Assembly: GCA_031119595.1 (NCBI GenBank)
Contig: JAVHXX010000199.1
Coordinates: 1-7,884 of the forward strand
Source: Patulibacter sp.
GTDB lineage: Bacteria; Actinomycetota; Thermoleophilia; Solirubrobacterales; Solirubrobacteraceae
Reading direction: 5' to 3'
Length of the DNA: 7,884 bases
How positions within the stretch are numbered: position 1 is the stretch's first letter; the number at the start of each line of letters is the position of its first letter. This document shows positions 4,023-7,884 of this stretch, piece by piece. Both the position numbers and the translations under genes were made by a program. The notes under the pieces were generated by a model. That model was not told the origin of the DNA. It made no database searches and saw nothing but the letters and a program-made list of their open reading frames with translations.

Positions 4023-5948
4023 ATGAGATCCAAGAAGACCAAGCTGGTCGCGCTGTCCGCGGCCGCCGTCGCGGCCACCGCGACGATCGCCACCGGCGCC
4101 GCCTACAACGCCGACGACGACTACTCCGCCACGCTGGCGAGCAAGATCGACCCGTCCGTCCCGAAGAACGTCATCCTGCTCATCGGTGACGGCATGGGTG
4201 ACTCCGAGGTCACCTCGGGCCGGTACTACGGCAAGGGCGCGAACGGCCGCCTGAACATGGACAAGCTCCCGTTCCGCGGCAGCTCCGTCCACTACGTGCT
4301 CACGCCCGGCCCCGGCCCGACGTACGCCCCGAACTACACCGGCGACTCCGCCCCGACCGCCGTCGCGTGGTCGACCGGCAAGAAGACGATCGACGGCCGC
4401 CTCGCGCAGGGTCCGTCCACCGCCGCCAACGTGCCCGGCTCCAACGCCGGCTACGAGACCTACATGGAGATCGCGAAGGCGAAGGGCAAGTCGACCGGCA
4501 ACGTCTCGACCGCCGAGATCACCGACGCGACGCCGGCCGGCCCGAGCGCGCACATCTCGCAGCGCGCCTGCCAGGGCCCGGCCGACACCCGCACGACGTG
4601 CCCGTCCGAGGCGAAGACGGCGACGCCCGCCGGCCTCGGCTCGGTCGCCGAGCAGGAGGTCGACACGAACTACGACGTCATCCTCGGTGGCGGCCGCGAC
4701 CGCTTCACGCAGAAGCTCGTCGATGGTGGTTCCGACACCGTCCTCGACTACGCGACGACGAAGGGCTACACGCAGCAGCCGACCGACAAGGCCGGCCTCG
4801 CCGGCATCACGTCGCTCTCGGGTGGCAAGGTGCTCGGTCTGTTCAACGCGTCGAACATGACGACGGAGTTCAAGCCGCTCTACGCCCGCACGGACGCCTA
4901 CCTCACCGCGAACGCCGCGACCCTCGACCCCAAGGTCAACGGCGGCAGCACGACGACCCGCTGCGACGAGACGCAGCGCTCGTCGACGAACGAGCCGTCG
5001 CTCGCCGACATGACGAAGAAGGCGATCAGCCTCCTCCAGGACAACCCGAAGGGCTTCACGCTGCAGGTCGAGGGTGCCTCGATCGACAAGCGCGACCACG
5101 CCGCCGACGTGTGCGGCCAGATCGGTGAGCTCCTCGCCTTCGACGACGCGATCGGCGTCGCCCAGGCGTTCCAGAAGCAGCACCCGGACACGCTCATCAT
5201 CGTGAGCGCCGACCACGCCCACAGCTCGCAGATCGTCTCCGCGACGACGAAGCCGGCGACGGGCGCGGCCTACGCGACGGTGCAGACGATCGACGGTGCG
5301 CCGCTGCGCGTCGTGTACGGCACCGCCGACACCGGCAACGGTGCGACGACGAGCGGCTCGCAGTCGCACACGGGTGCCGAGGTCCCGCTGTGGGCGTCCG
5401 GTCCGCAGGCGTCGAACATCCAGGGCACGCTCGACCAGACCGAGATCTTCGCGGTGCTCAACGGCAAGACGCCGAGCAAGCTCGCGACCGGCGAGAACGG
5501 CAAGGACGGCGTCGACGGCACGAACGGGGTCGACGGCGCGGTCGGCACGCCCGGCCTGAACGGCGCCGCCGGTGCTCCCGGCGCGGCCGGGGCCGCAGGC
5601 GCGGCCGGTCCGGCAGGTGCCGCCGGCACCCCCGGCTCGAACGGGGTCAACGGCACGAACGGTGCCGCCGGCGTCAACGGGACCAACGGCACGAACGGCA
5701 GCAACGGCCGTGACGCACAGGTCAGCTGCAAGGTCCAGGGCAGCAAGACGGTGAAGTGCACCGTCTCCTACTCGGGCGGCGCGCTGAGCAAGGCCACGGC
5801 GGCGCGGCTCGTGAAGAGCGGCAAGACCGTCGCCCGCGGCACCGTCAGCACGAGCGGCAAGCTCACGCTGAAGGCGAGCAAGCGCCTGGCGAAGGGCACG
5901 TACACGCTCGTCGCCGGCGGCCAGACGGTGAAGCTCAAGCTCGGCTGA
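4023..5948 (+). CDS. phoA: secreted PhoA-type alkaline phosphatase with collagen-like stalk and C-terminal domain
   Basis: This 641-aa exported phosphomonoesterase releases inorganic phosphate from organic phosphates outside the cell. A Sec signal peptide (K4, K5, hydrophobic 8-23, cleavage near 26-27) precedes a full PhoA domain (about 45-480). By comparison with the E. coli enzyme all key residues are present: D56 (metal), nucleophile S109 in GDSAPTAVAWSTG, D168 and T170 in ITDATPA, R181 (phosphate binding), E350, D355, K356 and H359 in VEGASIDKRDHA, D397-H398 in SADHAH, and H449 in SQSHTG. Both E. coli disulfides appear conserved (C183-C193, C314-C364). Residues 490-564 are 25 unbroken Gly-X-Y triplets. 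Residues 565-641 are a small beta-rich domain with C569 and C579. The extra 160 residues are absent from ordinary PhoA. TGAGG lies only 3 nt before the ATG, unusually close. The upstream PHO-box-like repeat suggests induction by phosphate starvation. There is no LPXTG or transmembrane anchor. PhoA assignment is very secure; the role of the tail is inferred. Confidence 0.95.
   Translation: MRSKKTKLVALSAAAVAATATIATGAAYNADDDYSATLASKIDPSVPKNVILLIGDGMGDSEVTSGRYYGKGANGRLNMDKLPFRGSSVHYVLTPGPGPTYAPNYTGDSAPTAVAWSTGKKTIDGRLAQGPSTAANVPGSNAGYETYMEIAKAKGKSTGNVSTAEITDATPAGPSAHISQRACQGPADTRTTCPSEAKTATPAGLGSVAEQEVDTNYDVILGGGRDRFTQKLVDGGSDTVLDYATTKGYTQQPTDKAGLAGITSLSGGKVLGLFNASNMTTEFKPLYARTDAYLTANAATLDPKVNGGSTTTRCDETQRSSTNEPSLADMTKKAISLLQDNPKGFTLQVEGASIDKRDHAADVCGQIGELLAFDDAIGVAQAFQKQHPDTLIIVSADHAHSSQIVSATTKPATGAAYATVQTIDGAPLRVVYGTADTGNGATTSGSQSHTGAEVPLWASGPQASNIQGTLDQTEIFAVLNGKTPSKLATGENGKDGVDGTNGVDGAVGTPGLNGAAGAPGAAGAAGAAGPAGAAGTPGSNGVNGTNGAAGVNGTNGTNGSNGRDAQVSCKVQGSKTVKCTVSYSGGALSKATAARLVKSGKTVARGTVSTSGKLTLKASKRLAKGTYTLVAGGQTVKLKLG
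5490..5714 (+). repeat. collagen-like Gly-X-Y repeat region (25 triplets)
   Basis: The sequence encodes 25 consecutive Gly-X-Y triplets (residues 490-564 of the phosphatase), starting GEN-GKD-GVD-GTN and ending GTN-GSN-GRD. A central Ala-rich block (GAA/GAP/GPA) is flanked by Asn/Asp-rich blocks. Three chains carrying this could form a short triple helix. Proline at the X position is rare, so its stability would be modest without other stabilising residues. The DNA shows GGC/GGT/GGG as every third codon. Confidence 0.9.
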
Positions 5949-5973
5949 CCCGCACCATCAGGCATCGACCCAG

Positions 5974-6001
5974 GAGGGGCTCGGCGACCGCCGGGCCCCT
6001 C
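5974..6001. terminator. strong hairpin between convergent genes
   Basis: GAGGGGCTCGGC (5974-5985) pairs with GCCGGGCCCCTC (5990-6001) around a GACC loop. All 12 positions pair if one U-G wobble is allowed. It starts 26 nt after the phosphatase stop and lies 75 nt from the end of the convergent metallopeptidase gene, so it may serve both strands. Only a weak T-rich stretch (GTCGTTCC) follows. Confidence 0.65.
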
Positions 6002-6075
6002 GGTCGTTCCAGGACGATCGCGCGCCGTGGCGCCGCGGCCGTCGATCGGGATCGGAACGCCGGACGCGTGCGCCG

Positions 6076-6468
6076 TCAGAGGCCGAGGTCGGCGACGCCC
6101 TGTTCGTTGAACCCGAGGTGGTGGCCGAGTTCATGCCGCACGACGCGGCGGATCTGCTGGGCGAGCTTCTCGGGGTCACGGCCGAAGTCGCGGAGGAGCG
6201 TGTCGCGATAGATGAAGATCTGCGCACCCCACTCCGGCCGGGCGATCGTGGCGCCGTGGTAGAGGCCGTACGCCCCGAACGCATGGCCGTCGTCGGAGAT
6301 CACGACGGGGACGTCCTTGAGGGTGTCGAGGAACTGCTGCGGCAGCTCATCGAGCGCCTCGGTGACGCGTTCGGCGAACCACTGCTCGACCGCCTCGCGT
6401 TCCTCGGGCAGAGGCCGGATCGCCCAGCGATCGCCGTCCGCCGACGGGTAGTGATGGAAGATCGGCAT
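6076..6468 (-). CDS. zincin-like metallopeptidase family protein
   Basis: This 130-aa cytoplasmic protein starts at ATG 6468-6466 (MPIFHHYPSADGDRW) and resembles the short minimal zincin family common in actinobacteria (Pfam Zincin_1, formerly DUF1025). The zinc-binding motif HELGH is at 112-116, followed by H117 and LGF, as in the family's HE-x-x-H-H-F/L-G pattern. Upstream elements typical of the family are also present: a helical start with F-x-x-x-V-x-E-A-L-D-x-L-P (31-43), GLYHG (68-72) and IFIYR (84-88). The length is normal for the family. Physiological substrates are unknown in general, and proteolysis has rarely been shown. There is no signal peptide. The frame is open further upstream through GC-rich spacer, but the conserved part begins after this ATG. 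It transcribes toward the phosphatase and is separated from it by a shared hairpin. A GGGAG lies 12 nt upstream of the ATG, a loose spacing. Confidence 0.85.
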   Translation of the reverse strand: MPIFHHYPSADGDRWAIRPLPEEREAVEQWFAERVTEALDELPQQFLDTLKDVPVVISDDGHAFGAYGLYHGATIARPEWGAQIFIYRDTLLRDFGRDPEKLAQQIRRVVRHELGHHLGFNEQGVADLGL

Positions 6469-6487
6469 ACCCCAAGAGTGCTCCCTA

Positions 6488-7884
6488 TCACTCGTATAGT
6501 GGAGCGCCACCGCGCCACAACGGACGAAAGAGCGACCCGCCCAGCACCAAGCCGAGACGCCGTCCCGAGCCCCGAGCCCCGAGCCCACCCTGAACCAGCA
6601 TCCGCCCGGACCGTCCCAACACCAGAGCCGACCGGACCCCACGAAGGCCGAGCCTCTCCTCACCCCCCGACACCGCAGGGAGAACGAAGCGCCACGCCCT
6701 GCAGCGTCGACCGCCGCGGCGACGTCGGGCCGTGGTGGCCCGCCGACCCGGCAGCCGAAAGTACGAATTCGCGAGCCGCCAGGCGAGAGGATTCGTTTGA
6801 GGCAGAGGGTTGGCGGGCCACCACGGCCCGCCACCACCCACCGAAGGGCCGACGCTCAGAGCGTCAGCAACGTCTTTGGCGCGCTCACCGAGGTACTTGT
6901 CGGCCATCTTGGCGGCGCGACGCCCTTCGTTGATCGCCCAGACGATCAGCGACTGGCCACGGCGGCAGTCGCCGGCGGCGAAGACGCCGTCGACGGAGGA
7001 CGTGTACGGCTTGACGGACTTGACGTTGCCGCGGGGGTCCTTCTCGACGCCGAGCTGGTCGAGGAGGTCCTGCTCGGGATGCAGGAAGCCCATGGCGAGG
7101 AGCACGAGGTCGGCTTCGATCTCGAACTCGGTGCCGTCGACGGGCGCGAACGGCGGAGCGTCGGCGGCGCGGGAGACGTTGAGCTTCTTGACGACGCCGT
7201 TCTCACCCTCGAACGAGGTGGTGATGACGGAGAAGTCCTGCTCACCCTTCTCGAGCGCGTCGAGCTCTTCCTTGGCGTAGGACTTGCGGTACTTCGCGGG
7301 CCACAGCGGCCACGGGGTGCGGTCGTCGGGACGGTTCGCGGGCGGCTCGGGCAGGAGCTCGAGCTGCACGACGGAGACGGCGCCCTCGCGGAGCGAGTTC
7401 GCGACGCAGTCGGCACCGGTGTCGCCGCCGCCGATCACGACGACCTTCTTGCCCTTGGCGGTGATGCCGCCGTCGGGCGGGATGATGCCCTGCGGCTCGG
7501 GGCCGTCGACGCGGGAGACACGGCGGTTGCGCTCGTAGAGGAACTCCATCGCGTAGTGCACGCCGTCGAGCTCACGGCCCGGGACGGGCAGGTCGCGCGG
7601 GACGCGCGAGCCGGTCGCGAGGATGACCGCGTCGAACTCGTCGCGGAGTTCCTCGACGGTCACGTCGACGCCGACGTCGATCCCGACGCGCAGTTCGACA
7701 CCCTCGGCGATGAGCTGCTGCATGCGGCGCTCGACGACGGTCTTCTCGATCTTGAAGTCCGGGACGCCGAAGCGCATCAGACCGCCGGCGGACTCGTCGC
7801 GCTCGAGGAGCGTGACGGTGTGGCCCATGCGGCGCAGCTGCTGCGCGGCGGCCATGCCGGCCGGGCCGGCGCCGACGACGGCGA
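6488..7884 (-). CDS. gltD: glutamate synthase (NADPH) small subunit, 5' truncated by window, 3' end abnormal
   Basis: This is the beta subunit of glutamate synthase, which uses FAD to pass electrons from NADPH to the large subunit GltB for making glutamate from glutamine and 2-oxoglutarate. The window starts inside it at the FAD-binding motif AVVGAGPAG (about 7881-7855), so the N-terminal iron-sulfur domain lies outside. Visible motifs, in order, are GGLMRFGVPDFK, VILATGS, the NADPH Rossmann motif VVVIGGGDTGADCV (about 7441-7403), LELLPEPPANRP, WPLWP, LVLLAMGF, and the second FAD motif VFAAGDCRRGQSLIVWAI (about 6985-6932). The conserved part ends at about ADKYLGER (about 6881). The frame then continues for some 120 codons of low-complexity sequence through a hairpin and an inverted repeat to TGA 6490-6488. 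That extension is abnormal. Dropping one A from the minus-strand AAA at 6877-6875 would end the protein at TGA 6858-6856 as ...ERAKTLLTL. Identity is secure; the 3' end is doubtful. Confidence 0.85.
   Translation of the reverse strand, partial: AVVGAGPAGMAAAQQLRRMGHTVTLLERDESAGGLMRFGVPDFKIEKTVVERRMQQLIAEGVELRVGIDVGVDVTVEELRDEFDAVILATGSRVPRDLPVPGRELDGVHYAMEFLYERNRRVSRVDGPEPQGIIPPDGGITAKGKKVVVIGGGDTGADCVANSLREGAVSVVQLELLPEPPANRPDDRTPWPLWPAKYRKSYAKEELDALEKGEQDFSVITTSFEGENGVVKKLNVSRAADAPPFAPVDGTEFEIEADLVLLAMGFLHPEQDLLDQLGVEKDPRGNVKSVKPYTSSVDGVFAAGDCRRGQSLIVWAINEGRRAAKMADKYLGERAKDVADALSVGPSVGGGGPWWPANPLPQTNPLAWRLANSYFRLPGRRATTARRRRGGRRCRAWRFVLPAVSGGEERLGLRGVRSALVLGRSGRMLVQGGLGARGSGRRLGLVLGGSLFRPLWRGGAPLYE
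6493..6498 (-). promoter_or_regulatory. candidate -10 element for the metallopeptidase gene
   Basis: On the minus strand TATACG (6498-6493) is the best -10-like hexamer, in one of the few AT-rich patches of the spacer. A start about 7 nt downstream would give an 18-nt leader carrying GGGAG. The hexamer sits inside a CACT-x5-AGTG inverted repeat (about 6489-6501), which could be an operator. No clear -35 box is visible. Confidence 0.35.
6724..6832. repeat. 109-bp inverted-repeat element (MITE- or REP-like candidate)
   Basis: CGGGCCGTGGTGGCCCGCC at 6726-6744 is repeated as a perfect 19-bp inverted copy at 6812-6830. The arms extend to 21 bp with one mismatch. Each arm is itself a hairpin: GGCGGGCC-ACCAC-GGCCCGCC (8-bp stem) on the right, and a 6-bp core on the left. 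Imperfect pairing continues inward through ACCC, GCC, AAA and CGAAT blocks, so the whole element could fold as one long stem-loop. It contains no gene. The structure suggests a miniature inverted-repeat or REP-type intergenic element; copy number elsewhere in the genome is unknown. Confidence 0.55.
6848..6868 (-). terminator. hairpin at the expected gltD end
   Basis: On the minus strand GCTGACGCT (6868-6860) and AGCGTCGGC (6856-6848) pair over nine positions (one U-G wobble) around a CTG loop. It sits exactly where gltD homologues normally stop, and both alternative frames carry a TGA inside it. No U-tract follows. Confidence 0.5.

Larger units (their letters stand above)
6469..6847. other. 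spacer between gltD end and metallopeptidase start
   Basis: This roughly 380-bp stretch looks non-coding although it has no stop codon in two of the minus-strand frames. The predicted peptides are Gly/Arg/Trp/Leu-rich with no motif, and codon use is unlike the neighbours. It holds the metallopeptidase promoter at its left end, a 7-bp unit CCGAGCC repeated three times in tandem (6565-6585), and the inverted-repeat element at 6724-6832. Formally, the minus-strand gltD frame runs through it to a TGA at 6490-6488. Confidence 0.5.

Noticed and set aside
3903..5369. Open frame of 488 codons on the minus strand opposite the alkaline phosphatase
   Set aside because: Its translation is almost all Arg, Val, Gly and Ala with no motif, and it mirrors a gene whose catalytic residues are all present. 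It is open only because of GC bias.
5490..5714. Possible non-coding tandem repeat in the phosphatase tail
   Set aside because: Only the Gly codon is periodic and the frame is preserved for 25 triplets, so this is a protein-level collagen repeat.
6565..6585. CCGAGCC triple repeat as a regulatory iteron
   Set aside because: Three short GC-only copies are expected by slippage in such sequence, and nothing nearby suggests an origin or partition site.
6724..6832. Possible tRNA or other structured RNA gene in the palindromic region
   Set aside because: No cloverleaf, T-arm or anticodon pattern is visible; the structure is a simple pair of mirrored hairpins.
6469..6837. N-terminal extension of the metallopeptidase frame to 253 residues
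   Set aside because: The extension crosses the inverted-repeat element and spacer, lacks any motif, and the family normally begins near the chosen ATG.

Overview
The window is strongly GC-rich, nearly every codon in the real genes ends in G or C, and genes sit close together on both strands. This points to a high-GC actinobacterial-type genome. Three traits make me lean to the Thermoleophilia (Solirubrobacterales-like): collagen Gly-X-Y tails followed by a small two-cysteine beta domain, a short Cys/His-headed helical protein of a kind I associate with that class, and leaderless GTG starts. That placement is inference, not something the window proves.

Layout, left to right. (1) 2-345, + strand: the Pro/Gln-rich C-terminus of a truncated protein, then a possible 31-residue ORF overlapping its stop (TGATG), then a GC hairpin at 351-370. 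(2) 379-2838, - strand: a class B flavin monooxygenase (450 aa), followed 54 bp downstream by a 350-aa Cys/His-headed helical protein that seems to have its own leaderless promoter. (3) 2839-2950: a divergent promoter region with a perfect 7-4-7 direct repeat (GGTTCAC) resembling an actinobacterial PHO box. (4) 2951-5948, + strand: a lipoprotein of unknown function, a hairpin terminator, a 268-bp regulatory gap with a second 7-4-7 repeat, and a PhoA-type alkaline phosphatase with all catalytic and disulfide residues. The phosphatase carries a 25-triplet collagen-like stalk and a small C-terminal domain. (5) 5974-6001: a strong hairpin between convergent genes. (6) 6076-6468, - strand: a small zincin-like metallopeptidase. 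(7) 6469-6847: a spacer with a 109-bp inverted-repeat element. (8) 6848 to the right edge, - strand: glutamate synthase small subunit gltD, entering from the right. Its frame stays open for about 120 codons past the conserved end, which looks like a lost stop or an indel.

The most coherent biology is in 2839-5948. The exported phosphatase, the lipoprotein beside it and two PHO-box-like repeats look like a phosphate-starvation module. Its phosphatase appears built to be held away from the membrane or embedded in an extracellular matrix by a collagen stalk. The flavin monooxygenase shares the divergent promoter region and might be co-regulated. The remaining genes look like independent neighbours.
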